Shown in pieces: positions 8,672 to 16,858 of a stretch of DNA of 64,000 bases (position 1 is its first letter; each line of letters begins with the position of its first letter). Origin of the DNA: Arthrobacter crystallopoietes (lineage in GTDB: Bacteria; Actinomycetota; Actinomycetes; Actinomycetales; Micrococcaceae); NCBI RefSeq assembly GCF_002849715.1, contig NZ_CP018863.1:1922001-1986000 (forward strand), written 5' to 3'. Made by a program: the position numbers and the translations under genes. The notes under the pieces were generated by a model. It was not told the origin of the DNA, did no database searches, and worked only from the letters and a program-made list of their open reading frames with translations.

Positions 8672-9112
8672 GTGACCCCTGATGAACTGGCCAACCTGGC
8701 GCATCTGCGCCGCGCGCGGGACCTGATCGACCGGGACTACGCCCGGCCGCTCGATGTGCCGACGATGGCGGCCAAGGCGCTGATGTCGCCGGCCCATTTC
8801 TCCCGCCGGTTCAAGGCCGCCTACGGGGAGACGCCCTACAACTACCTGATGACGCGGCGGATCGAGCGGGCCATGGCATTGCTGCGTTCGGGCATGAGCG
8901 TCACCGACGCGTGCATGACGGTGGGGTGTACATCGCTGGGTTCGTTCAGCACACGCTTCACCGAAATGGTGGGGGAGAGCCCGAGTGCGTACCGCGCCCG
9001 CGAGCATGACGCGATGGAGTCGATGCCGCAATGCATCGCGAAACTGCTGACCCGGCCCCCGCGGTTCGGATCGAGCAGGATCGAAGAAGCGGCTGCCGCG
9101 GCACGGACGTAG
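8672..9112 (+). CDS. AraC-family transcriptional regulator (DNA-binding domain only)
   Basis: The 146-residue product is almost all a double helix-turn-helix AraC domain: LDVPTMAAKALMSPAHFSRRFKAAYGETPYNYLMTRRIERAM, then SVTDACMTVGCTSLGSFSTRFTEMVGESPSAYR. There is no effector-binding domain, as in the MarA/SoxS-like group. The start is GTG. It ends 9 bases before the VOC gene, so the two are probably one operon, and it is divergent from the MFS carrier. A regulator plus VOC protein plus exporter fits resistance to a small toxic compound, but this is inference. Confidence 0.9.
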   Translation: MTPDELANLAHLRRARDLIDRDYARPLDVPTMAAKALMSPAHFSRRFKAAYGETPYNYLMTRRIERAMALLRSGMSVTDACMTVGCTSLGSFSTRFTEMVGESPSAYRAREHDAMESMPQCIAKLLTRPPRFGSSRIEEAAAAART

Positions 9113-9121
9113 CTTGGCTAC

Positions 9122-9526
9122 ATGACTATTTCACTGCAGTATTGCCAAATCACCGTCAACGATCCCGAGGAGTCCCTCCCGTTCTATCGCGATGGCCTGG
9201 GCCTGGAAGTCCGGAACGATGTGTCCGGCAACGGCTTCCGCTGGGTCACCCTCGGCAGCGGCGCGGAGCCCGCCGCCGAGATTGTGCTGTCCGCACCGCA
9301 TGCCGGCCGTTCGCAGGCCGACGGCGACATCCTCCAGGAACTGCTGGTCAAGGGCGTCCTGCCGATCATCGTGTTCCGGACCGACAATCTGGACGCCGCC
9401 TTCGAGAAGCTGGTGGCTGCCGGGGCGGAGGTCCTGCAGGAGCCGATGGAGCAGCAGTGGGGGCCGCGCGACTGCGCGTTCCGGGACCCGTCCGGGAACA
9501 CCGTGCGGATCACGCAGAACGCCTAA
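9122..9526 (+). CDS. VOC (glyoxalase/bleomycin-resistance) family protein
   Basis: This 134-residue protein has the paired beta-alpha-beta-beta-beta units of the vicinal oxygen chelate fold: SLQYCQITVNDPEESLPFYRDGLGLEVR, then IVFRTDNLDAAFEKLVAAGAEVLQEP and DCAFRDPSGNTVRITQ. The single-domain size suits antibiotic-binding or glyoxalase-like proteins that act as dimers. The second-half metal ligand Glu is replaced by Arg in GNTVRI, so metal catalysis is uncertain. It follows the AraC gene at 9 bases and is followed by the hairpin at 9544-9576. Confidence 0.85.
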   Translation: MTISLQYCQITVNDPEESLPFYRDGLGLEVRNDVSGNGFRWVTLGSGAEPAAEIVLSAPHAGRSQADGDILQELLVKGVLPIIVFRTDNLDAAFEKLVAAGAEVLQEPMEQQWGPRDCAFRDPSGNTVRITQNA

Positions 9527-9543
9527 CCTTCCCCCTCCGAAAG

Positions 9544-9605
9544 CGGCGGCTGTCCACCTGAGGTGGGCGGCCGCCGTCGTACTTTTCTTACGACGACGAC
9601 GGCGG
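9544..9605 (+). repeat. Tandem hairpins with CCGCCGTCGTACTTTT motif
   Basis: Bases 9544-9576 form a long imperfect stem around CCACCTGAGGTGG, and the arm runs into CCGCCGTCGTACTTTT at 9571-9586. The complement ACGACGGCGG at 9596-9605 pairs with 9571-9580 to make a second, competing stem. The first stem and its T run can end transcription of the VOC gene. The 16-base motif recurs exactly at 38456-38471 and nearly at 49876-49889, so this is also a member of a dispersed repeat family. Confidence 0.7.
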
Positions 9606-9658
9606 CGACGACGGCAGCGGCAGCGGGCGGAACGCTGGCAGTTCCAGCTGGCACGAGG

Positions 9659-10492
9659 TCAGGCGGGGAGGCCTAGCATTTGGGCGCTTGCTTCCCAGTG
9701 CCGGCGGACGAGGTTGTCGTCGGCGGCCTGCGGATTGGTGCGGCTGATGCGGCGGCGGTCGCTGTAGTAGCGGCCGGACTCCCAGTCGGTGCCGGGCGTG
9801 CCGGTGCAGAAGTAGGCGAGGTTGGCGCCGCCGCGCTCGGGGGTGATGAGGAAGCGGCTGAGGGCGGTCCGATAGACGTGGCGGAGGTAGCTGGTGGTTT
9901 CGGCCGCGAAGTTGGTGGCGACGTTTCCGGGGTGGAATGCCACCGCGGAGAGTCCCTGGGAGCTGTAGCGCTGATGCAGGCCGCGGGTGAAGAGGATGTT
10001 GGCGAGCTTGCTGTTGCCGTAGGCCTTGTTCGGCGTGAAACCGTTCCAGGTGTTCAGGTCGTCGATGTTGATCCGGCCGAAGAGTTTGGCCGCGATGCTT
10101 GAGGTGTTGACGATGCTGGCGCGGCTGTCGAGCAGGACATCGAGCAGCTCGTGCGTGAGCAGGAACGGCGCAAGGTGGTTGACCTGGAACGTCTTCTCGA
10201 ACCCGTCGCTGGTGCGTTCGGGACCGGCGAAGAGGCCACCCGCGTTGTTGGCCAGGACGTCGATGCGCGGGTAGGCGGCTTTCAGGGTTTTCGCGAGGGT
10301 TCGGACCTGGTGGAGATCCTGGAAGTCGGCGGTGAACCAGTCGGCGCCTAGCGGCTCGGCGACGCCTTCGGTCTTCTCGGGTGACCGCCCGACGAGGACC
10401 ACTTTGTCGCCTTGGGCATGCAGGATCTGGGCAGCGGCTGCTCCGATTCCGTCGCTCGCGCCGGTGATGACGATGGTCTTCGGTGCGGTCAT
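9659..10492 (-). CDS. Short-chain dehydrogenase/reductase
   Basis: This 277-residue SDR starts MTAPKTIVITGASDGIGAAAA with the TGxxxGIG cofactor loop. VLANNAGGLF (NNAG) follows, then the catalytic Ser in IVNTSS and a YGNSKLAN YxxxK pair. The Arg in LVGRSPEK after strand 2 suggests NADP preference. The overall pattern is like the retinol-dehydrogenase/WW-oxidoreductase-like SDRs that are common in actinobacteria. No pathway neighbour indicates the substrate. The start is set at 10492, where the Rossmann fold begins; upstream frame is non-homologous. Confidence 0.9.
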   Translation of the reverse strand: MTAPKTIVITGASDGIGAAAAQILHAQGDKVVLVGRSPEKTEGVAEPLGADWFTADFQDLHQVRTLAKTLKAAYPRIDVLANNAGGLFAGPERTSDGFEKTFQVNHLAPFLLTHELLDVLLDSRASIVNTSSIAAKLFGRINIDDLNTWNGFTPNKAYGNSKLANILFTRGLHQRYSSQGLSAVAFHPGNVATNFAAETTSYLRHVYRTALSRFLITPERGGANLAYFCTGTPGTDWESGRYYSDRRRISRTNPQAADDNLVRRHWEASAQMLGLPA

Positions 10493-10548
10493 GTGCGTTC
10501 TCCTTGGCAGAGGTGGCAAAGGCTGTCTCTCCTTAACCGTAAAGCCAA

Positions 10549-10566
10549 GCACCGCCGTCGTAATTC
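10549..10566 (+). repeat. 18-base repeat before the PfkB kinase gene
   Basis: The 18 bases GCACCGCCGTCGTAATTC are identical to 13961-13978 before the Fpg/Nei gene. Both copies are preceded by GCCAAGC and both lie 20-60 bases upstream of a start codon. The core CGCCGTCGTA is shared with the hairpin-linked motif at 9571, 38456 and 49876. Confidence 0.6.
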
Positions 10567-10611
10567 GGGGCAGAATGAAGCCACTAGCCGGAACCCGATC
10601 AGGAGGCGCAG

Positions 10612-11568
10612 GTGGAGGATAGCGAACGCAAGGTAGTCGTGGTGGGACAGGTGGCGCGGGACCTCGTGTTGTCCATCGACGACCTGCCGGAAGAAGGCGG
10701 CTCAGCCACGGTCCGCGAGCGGCGGGAAATGCTGGGCGGCAAGGGCGCAAACCAGGGCGTTGCCTGCCGTCAGCTCGGTGCGCGCGTGGAACTGGTCGGC
10801 GTGGTCGGGGATGACGCCGCAGGGCGGGAGGTTCTCGAGCAGGCCGCGGATGACGGGATTGGGGTCGCGGGTGTGGTGCGGCGCGCGGGCGCGCGGACTG
10901 CGCTGCTGCTGGACCTCGTGGGGCCGCCGGGCGCCCGGAGGCTGGTCGAGGACGTCGATGACCAGGTGCTGCTCAGCCCTGACGATGTGGAGGCGTGCCG
11001 GGAGTCGCTGCGCTCCGCCGACGCGGTCCTGGTCCAGCTCCAGCAACCGGGAGCCGCCGTGGCGGCCGCGCTCGACGCCTGCGGGGAGGATGCGCTGGTG
11101 GTCGCGGATGGGGCGCCGGCAGATGAGGAAACCCGCCGACGGGTACTCTCGCGAGCGGATGTGGTGCGGGCCGACTCCGCCGAGCTCGAGTCGCTTGTCG
11201 GCTGGGAACCCGATGGCGCGGCGGAAGTGGTCCGTGCGGCGCAGGAGCTTCTGGGCCAGGGTCCGCGCGTTGTCGCGCTGTCCGTTGCCGGCGGGAGAGG
11301 CGATGTTGTCGCCTGGCCCGGCGGCCACGTGGTCCTGCCGCTGTTAGGTGAGAAAGCTGTGGATCCGACCGGCGGCGGCGACTCCTTCGTTGCGGCGCTG
11401 GCAATGGCGCTGCTGGCCGGAGAGACACCCGAGCTTGCGGCGTGGTGGGCGGCCGTGGCGGCGTCGGACGTTGTCCGAAGGCCCGGCGGCCGTCCGGAAC
11501 TCGAGGCGGACCGGCTGCGCACCGAGGCGCGACGTGCTTACGAGGAAGCTGCCGCCACGACGGGATAG
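10612..11568 (+). CDS. PfkB-family carbohydrate kinase (ribokinase-like)
   Basis: This 318-residue protein (GTG start) belongs to the PfkB sugar kinases. VVVGQVARDLVLSIDDLPEEGGS opens the fold, MLGGKGANQGVACRQLGARVELVGVVGDDAAG is the first PfkB signature, and DPTGGGDSFVAALAMALL is the second, with catalytic Asp in GGGD and the anion hole. It would phosphorylate a sugar or nucleoside with ATP in the cytosol. Nine bases separate it from the GH65 gene, so the two likely form an operon, although a GH65 phosphorylase is more often paired with a beta-phosphoglucomutase. The exact substrate is not evident. Confidence 0.9.
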   Translation: MEDSERKVVVVGQVARDLVLSIDDLPEEGGSATVRERREMLGGKGANQGVACRQLGARVELVGVVGDDAAGREVLEQAADDGIGVAGVVRRAGARTALLLDLVGPPGARRLVEDVDDQVLLSPDDVEACRESLRSADAVLVQLQQPGAAVAAALDACGEDALVVADGAPADEETRRRVLSRADVVRADSAELESLVGWEPDGAAEVVRAAQELLGQGPRVVALSVAGGRGDVVAWPGGHVVLPLLGEKAVDPTGGGDSFVAALAMALLAGETPELAAWWAAVAASDVVRRPGGRPELEADRLRTEARRAYEEAAATTG

Positions 11569-11577
11569 CGTTGTTCC

Positions 11578-13941
11578 GTGGCTAACCAAACCTTCACTAC
11601 GCATCCTTGGCAGGTCCGCGAAACCTCCCTCGATTCGGAATCCCTCGGGGTGGCGGAGTCCGTCTTCGCCCTAGCTAATGGCTATGTGGGATTCCGCGGA
11701 ACTTTGGATGAAGGGCAGCCGAGTGCGTCGCGAGGCTTGTTCCTGGCCGGCGTCTACGAGTACCACCCGCTGTCCTATCCGGAAGGCGGCTACGGGCACC
11801 CCGAGCACGGCCAGATCATGATCGGGGTGGCCGACGGGACCGTGATCCGGCTCCTAGTGGACGGCGTGGCGTTGGATGTGCGCGAGGCGGCCGAGGGACA
11901 GCACGAGCGGGTGCTCGACCTGCGGGACGGCACGGTACGCCGCGAATTCGAGTGGCGCACTCCGAGCGGGGCCAGGATGCGGCTGGTTTCCACCCGGCTG
12001 GTGTCGCTGTCCCACCGCTCGGCGACGGCCATCCGCTATGAAGTGCAGGCCGTGGACCAGCCCGTGCAGGTGGCAATCCGCTCCGAACTCACGGTCAACG
12101 GCACGCCGCCGCCGGTGGACAACAGTGATCCCCGGGTGGACCAGGCATTGCGCCGTCCGTTTGAGCCCTGCCTGCGCGGTTCGCACGAAGCCGGAGGCCA
12201 CCTGGTGCACCGCACGCGGGGGAGCGGAACCTGTGTGGCCGCCGCCGTCGAGCATGAACTTGTGCTGCCGGAGGGCGCCGACGTGCGCACCACGGACAGT
12301 GCGGACCAGATTGCCACGAGCGTTGCGGCCGAGCTACCGCCGGGCGGAACCGTCGGCTTCGTGAAGTATGTCAGCCACGCCTGGTCGCGGGAGGATCCAG
12401 CCGCGGACCTGCGGGACCAGGTTGCGGCGGGACTCGAGGGTGCGCGGCAGCTGGGCTGGGAGGGGCTGCTGGCAGAGCAGCGGCGCGTCCTCGACGACTT
12501 CTGGGAGACCGCGGACGTGGAGATCGACGGGGATCCGAAACTCCAACAGGCCCTGCGCTTCGATCTTTTCCAGCTGCTGCAGGCCTCCGCGTGCGTGAAC
12601 GCGGCGCCGGTGGGCGCCAAGGGCCTGACAGGTTACGGCTACAGCGGGCACACCTTCTGGGACATCGACGGCTTCCTGATCCCTTCCATGTCCCTGCTGC
12701 GGCCCCAGGATGCAGCCCGGTTGCTCCGCTGGCGGTCGTCCGGACTGCCCCAGGCGCGCGAGCGGGCGCAGGTTCTGGGACTCGAAGGCGCCTCCTTCCC
12801 GTGGCGGACCATCGACGGCGGGGAAGCGTCCGCCTACTGGCCCGCCAGCACCGCCGCCGCGCATATCAACGCCGACGTCGCACGGGGCTTCACCTTTTGG
12901 GCGGATGCCACCGGGGGAAACCTTGAGGACGTCGGGGGACTGGGCGTTCTGGTGGAAACCGCCCGCGTCTGGGCGCGGATGCTGCATCACGACCACGCGG
13001 GGCGCTGCCACCTGTACGGGATGACCGGCCCGGACGAGTACACCGGCGTCGTCGATGACAACGTCTTCACCAACCTCATGGCCGCGCGGAACCTGCACTG
13101 GGCAGCCGACGCGTGCGACGGCGACCCGGCGGCGGCGCAACGGCTCCAGGTAACGACGGCGGAGCTGGGACTCTGGCGCGAGGCCGCGGACTCGATGTAC
13201 ATCCCGTACGACGAGGTTCTCGGGGTGCATCAGGCCAACGAGGGGTTCACCACCTACCGCGAATGGGACTTCGAGGACCGGCAGGACGCCTACCCGGTGC
13301 AGGACCATGCGCACTACGCGAAGATCTACCGGCGCCAGGTGATCAAGCAGGCAGACCTGGAGCTTGCCCTCTGGTGGTGTTCCGAGGCCTTCACGCCGGA
13401 GGAAACGGCCCGGAACGTGGACTACTACGAGGCACGGACCGTCCGCGACTCCTCGCTCTCGGCCGCAGCCCAGGCGGTGGTCTGCGCGCGTACTGGGCAT
13501 CTTGACTTGGCGCTCGCCTACCTGCGTGAGGCTGCCTTGGTGGACCTGCGCGACCTGCAGCAGGACAGCGACCAGGGGCTGCACCTCGCGTCGCTGGCCG
13601 GAGCGTGGCTGGCGCTCGTCTGCGGTATGGGCGGGCTGCAGATCGAAGGCCGGGTCCCCCAGTTGGCACCGCGGCTGCCCGCGCGGCTCGGGCGCATCGC
13701 CTTCCGCTTCCAGTGGCGGGGCCACCGCCTGGGTGTGGAGACCACCGCCGAGGGCACAGTCATCCGGCTGCTCGACGAACTCCCCGCGACCACACGTCTT
13801 GAGACGGAGATCGTTGTGTCGATCGACGGCAAGGACTACAAGGTGGCATCCGGACAGCCCGCGGTAGCTCCGCTTTGTTCACCGGATCCGCTGCTTCCGA
13901 CGCCGACCCAGCCTGTGGGACGGGCACCGGACGGAATGTAG
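11578..13941 (+). CDS. Glycoside hydrolase family 65 disaccharide phosphorylase
   Basis: At 787 residues this is a full-length GH65 protein of the maltose/trehalose/kojibiose phosphorylase type, with an N-terminal beta-sandwich (ANGYVGFRGTLDEG), an (alpha/alpha)6 barrel and a C-terminal beta domain. The catalytic general acid is Glu487 in YGMTGPDEYTG, and the substrate-loop segment HTFWDIDGFLIPSM is present. Such enzymes split an alpha-glucosyl disaccharide with phosphate to glucose plus beta-glucose 1-phosphate. The phosphate-binding region (KQADLEL, then RDSSLSAAAQ) is conserved. Disaccharide specificity cannot be read reliably. Start is GTG at 11578. Confidence 0.93.
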   Translation: MANQTFTTHPWQVRETSLDSESLGVAESVFALANGYVGFRGTLDEGQPSASRGLFLAGVYEYHPLSYPEGGYGHPEHGQIMIGVADGTVIRLLVDGVALDVREAAEGQHERVLDLRDGTVRREFEWRTPSGARMRLVSTRLVSLSHRSATAIRYEVQAVDQPVQVAIRSELTVNGTPPPVDNSDPRVDQALRRPFEPCLRGSHEAGGHLVHRTRGSGTCVAAAVEHELVLPEGADVRTTDSADQIATSVAAELPPGGTVGFVKYVSHAWSREDPAADLRDQVAAGLEGARQLGWEGLLAEQRRVLDDFWETADVEIDGDPKLQQALRFDLFQLLQASACVNAAPVGAKGLTGYGYSGHTFWDIDGFLIPSMSLLRPQDAARLLRWRSSGLPQARERAQVLGLEGASFPWRTIDGGEASAYWPASTAAAHINADVARGFTFWADATGGNLEDVGGLGVLVETARVWARMLHHDHAGRCHLYGMTGPDEYTGVVDDNVFTNLMAARNLHWAADACDGDPAAAQRLQVTTAELGLWREAADSMYIPYDEVLGVHQANEGFTTYREWDFEDRQDAYPVQDHAHYAKIYRRQVIKQADLELALWWCSEAFTPEETARNVDYYEARTVRDSSLSAAAQAVVCARTGHLDLALAYLREAALVDLRDLQQDSDQGLHLASLAGAWLALVCGMGGLQIEGRVPQLAPRLPARLGRIAFRFQWRGHRLGVETTAEGTVIRLLDELPATTRLETEIVVSIDGKDYKVASGQPAVAPLCSPDPLLPTPTQPVGRAPDGM

Positions 13942-13960
13942 GCGCCTGTTGCCAAGCCAC

Positions 13961-13978
13961 GCACCGCCGTCGTAATTC
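13961..13978 (+). repeat. 18-base repeat before the Fpg/Nei gene
   Basis: This is an exact second copy of the 18-base sequence at 10549-10566, starting 36 bases before the ATG at 13997. The close placement upstream of a start codon in both cases allows a regulatory role, for instance part of a promoter, but that is not shown. Confidence 0.6.
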
Positions 13979-13996
13979 CTGCAATAAGGTTGGTGC

Positions 13997-14878
13997 ATGC
14001 CCGAGATGCCCGAAGTGCAGGGACTCGTTGACTTCCTGCGGCTGAAACTCCTTCCGCCTGGCGCCGCGCCGGCCACGATCGCGCAGGTGGAGGTGCTTTC
14101 CTTTTCGGTGCTGAAAACCGCGGACGTCCCGCTGGAGGCGCTCATCGCCGAGCCGCTGTCCGGCGTTGAGCGACGCGGCAAGTTCATTGTCCTCACCGCC
14201 GGTGGCGTGCATCTGGTGATGCATCTGGCCAAGGCCGGGTGGCTGCGCTGGTCGGATGCGCTGAAACCAGGGCCGCTGCGGCCCGGCAAGGGGCCGATGG
14301 CGCTGCGCGTGCGGTTCGCGGCCGAGACAGAAGAGAAGCCGGGGTTCGACCTGACGGAAGCCGGCACCAAGAAGTCGCTGGCTGTCTACGTGGTCAAGGA
14401 TCCGCTCGACGTGCCCGGTATCGCGCGGCTGGGGCCGGACGCGCTCGACGTCGACCATACGGCTTTCGCGGAGATCGTCACCTCGCACCGTGGCCAGATT
14501 AAGGGCCTGCTGCGGGACCAGTCGGCGATCGCCGGCATCGGCAACGCGTACAGCGACGAGATCCTGCACGCAGCGCACCTGTCACCGTTCGCCAACGCCG
14601 CCAAGCTTGATCCCGACGAGGTGACGAGGCTGTTCGAGGCTATGCACGCGGTGCTGGCGCACGCGATTGCCAGCGCTTCGGGCCGCCCCGCGGCCGAACT
14701 GAAGGATTCGAAACGGAAAGCGATGCACGTGCACGCCCGCACCGGCGAAGCGTGCCCGGTGTGCGGGGACACGATCCGGGAAGTGTCCTTTGCAGATTCC
14801 TCGCTGCAGTACTGTCCTACCTGCCAGACCGGCGGGAAGCTGCTGGCTGACCGAAGGACGTCGAAGTTCCTCAAGTGA
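13997..14878 (+). CDS. Fpg/Nei-family DNA glycosylase
   Basis: This 293-residue enzyme starts MPEMPEVQGLVDFL. Pro2 and Glu3 are the catalytic nucleophile and acid of bifunctional formamidopyrimidine/endonuclease VIII glycosylases, which excise oxidised bases and nick the strand. The H2TH motif is in IKGLLRDQSAIAGIGNAYSDEILHAAHLSP. A C-terminal zinc finger has four Cys in CPVCGDT and YCPTCQ (CxxC-x16-CxxC), ending near KLLADRRTSKFL where the usual QR loop lies. It is a stand-alone gene. Start is fixed because Pro must be residue 2. Confidence 0.95.
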   Translation: MPEMPEVQGLVDFLRLKLLPPGAAPATIAQVEVLSFSVLKTADVPLEALIAEPLSGVERRGKFIVLTAGGVHLVMHLAKAGWLRWSDALKPGPLRPGKGPMALRVRFAAETEEKPGFDLTEAGTKKSLAVYVVKDPLDVPGIARLGPDALDVDHTAFAEIVTSHRGQIKGLLRDQSAIAGIGNAYSDEILHAAHLSPFANAAKLDPDEVTRLFEAMHAVLAHAIASASGRPAAELKDSKRKAMHVHARTGEACPVCGDTIREVSFADSSLQYCPTCQTGGKLLADRRTSKFLK

Positions 14879-15464
14879 GCGGCAGCGCTGTCGGCGTCGT
14901 CTATCTGATCCAAGGTGCGCAAAGTCTCGTTGCTCAGGTATGGGCCTAGATTCCCACGGCGGACAGCGCGAACGCCCTCTGGAGTTGCTGGGCCGTGAGC
15001 AATGGCCTAATGCCGACCATGGAATTCTCCGAGTCGAGGTCCTTTGGTGTCCAAGGCCGACTCTGACTGGCATGAGTTTGCAGATCCGATTAGCACTTCC
15101 AATGCAGGGCGCCACGTTCGACGATCAGGTGGGGTCTGGATGAGCAGGCGTCGTCGACGACTGCATTCCGCTGCCCTGTTTGGCGAGACAGGAGGAAGCC
15201 GGCCCAAATCTGGCAGCACTATTGCACCGATCGATTGCCGAATACTTCATTCCGCCTAGCGCAATTGTGATACTGCGCACTGGATGTGATCGCTCGCGCA
15301 CTGTCTCAGCCAGAGCCTTCTATGCCCCGTTGGTGCGGCCATATGGTTGCAAAGCACGGCGGATCAAAGCTGATCTGTGCCAGCCCTCGGCGCCCTCGCC
15401 AGAAGAAGGTGGCCGAAGGTGTCTCACTTCAAAGGCGATGGACACTGAAAGAACGGACAGGTAA
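14879..15464 (+). other. 586-base gap without a recognisable gene
   Basis: Only short ORFs without family resemblance are present, in several frames, and the codon pattern of neighbouring genes stops at 14878. Translations around 15200-15340 show fragments with protein-like composition (LAALLHRSIAEYF) but not long enough to name, so this could be the wreck of an old gene. The last 100 bases must hold the promoter of the ABC importer operon. I found no convincing palindromic operator or terminator. Confidence 0.4.
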
Positions 15465-16760
15465 ATGACCAATCTCTCCCAGACAGACCCGAAACACGCC
15501 AGGCGTCTCCGCGGGGGCTTGATGATGGCCCTGGCAATGCCCGCAGTGCTCGCGCTCTCCGCCTGCGGCGGCGGAGGCTCGTCAAGCGCCGGCGGTAGCG
15601 CCGAAGCAGCAGGTACGCAAACCGAGGTGGCCTGCGGCGAAGTTCCGGTTGTCGAGCCCAATGATCCGGAGGGCCTGCTCAAGGACATGCCCGAGCAAGT
15701 GAGCGCAGCATTCAACGGCTGGCCCGACAAGGTAGAGGCCAGTGCTTGGGCGGATTTGGAATCAAAGGTGGCCGAGGGGCCGATCAACGTCGGGTATCTG
15801 CAACAGGACTCGGGAAGCCCGGTAGCAGCAGCCCTCGCCGCAGAGATCAGGCGTCAGGCCGAAGAGTCGAAGGCCGCAGGCGAGATTGCCGAACTGCTCG
15901 TCGAAACGCCCGGCGGCGCTGGTGGCGAAGTAACGGCCGCAGACCAGGTACGTGCCTTCGAGCAGTTGGTGCGAAAGGGCGCGGACATCATTATCGCCCA
16001 ACCGCTGTCGGGCGAGGCTCTTGTGGGCGCTGTCAACGCGGCCGGCGAAAAGGGAGTGCCCACGGTGACCTTCACCGGTTACGTTGCCTCGCCGTACGCA
16101 CTGAACATCAGCCCCAACGGCTTTGACGCCGTGGCCCAGCACGTGGCACGCGGCGCGGAAATGATCGGCGGCGAGGGCAACATGCTTATCGTCCAAGGCA
16201 TCGAGGGCATGACCGTCAACACGACTTCGGTTGAAACGGCCATGAAGGTGGTTGAGCCCTGCGAGGGTATCGAGGTCGTAGGCAGCCCATCCGGCGAGTT
16301 CAGCGACCCCGGCGCAAAGTCGGCTGTAATGAGCTTCCTCGCCTCTCACCCTGGCGACATCGACCTCGTCTACCAAGTGGCTTCGATGGGAGCCGGAGTG
16401 TTTGCCGGATTTGCTGACTCTGGACGAGACCAGATGCCGTTGATCCTCGACAACCTCCCGACGGCGGCTTCGCTGGCGTGGTGGGAGCAAGGGCGCGCAG
16501 CCGGTTACGAGGGTCTTGCAATCCCGGGGACCGGAACCCAGTTCGGTGAAGCCCTTTGGGAAGTTGCCCTCCGCACAATGAAGGGCGAGGGCCCGAAGGT
16601 CAACCAGATCGCTCTGGAAACCCAGTTCATCACGGACGACAACATCGACGAGTACCTGGTGCCTGGCGCGACCACTACCTCCGCGGAGGAAACTGCAACG
16701 GTCGGTTCCCTACTTCCCGCGGAGTACCTCGATGGGTACTTCACCAGTCCCGGCAAGTAG
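15465..16760 (+). CDS. ABC transporter substrate-binding lipoprotein (sugar-type, periplasmic-binding-protein fold I)
   Basis: This 431-residue protein begins with a twin-Arg-containing basic segment and a lipoprotein signal, VLALSACGGGG, with the lipid-bearing Cys at about residue 34. A Gly/Ser linker follows. The body resembles the periplasmic_binding_4 group: INVGYLQQDSG, then ADIIIAQPLSGEALVGAVNAAGEKGVPTVTF as in ribose- and xylose-binding proteins. It would capture the substrate outside the membrane for the ATPase and permeases downstream. The downstream alcohol and aldehyde dehydrogenases suggest a polyol or alcohol-derived ligand, but this is inference. Confidence 0.88.
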   Translation: MTNLSQTDPKHARRLRGGLMMALAMPAVLALSACGGGGSSSAGGSAEAAGTQTEVACGEVPVVEPNDPEGLLKDMPEQVSAAFNGWPDKVEASAWADLESKVAEGPINVGYLQQDSGSPVAAALAAEIRRQAEESKAAGEIAELLVETPGGAGGEVTAADQVRAFEQLVRKGADIIIAQPLSGEALVGAVNAAGEKGVPTVTFTGYVASPYALNISPNGFDAVAQHVARGAEMIGGEGNMLIVQGIEGMTVNTTSVETAMKVVEPCEGIEVVGSPSGEFSDPGAKSAVMSFLASHPGDIDLVYQVASMGAGVFAGFADSGRDQMPLILDNLPTAASLAWWEQGRAAGYEGLAIPGTGTQFGEALWEVALRTMKGEGPKVNQIALETQFITDDNIDEYLVPGATTTSAEETATVGSLLPAEYLDGYFTSPGK

Positions 16761-16858
16761 GAACAGTCTCGGGGTGGGCCGCCGGCAGCTCCGGCCAAGG
16801 GCGGACCCCCCCCGGTCATCGGGGCGCAGTGCCCCAGAGAAGAAGAAAGAGAGCGAAA

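Noticed and set aside
9580..9640. The GAC/GGC-rich stretch as a microsatellite or CRISPR-like repeat
   Set aside because: Units are irregular triplets without spacers. Part of it is explained by the second hairpin arm at 9596-9605.
12334..13725. Long minus-strand ORF of 463 codons opposite the GH65 gene
   Set aside because: It lies wholly within a complete GH65 enzyme with conserved catalytic Glu and has no domain resemblance.
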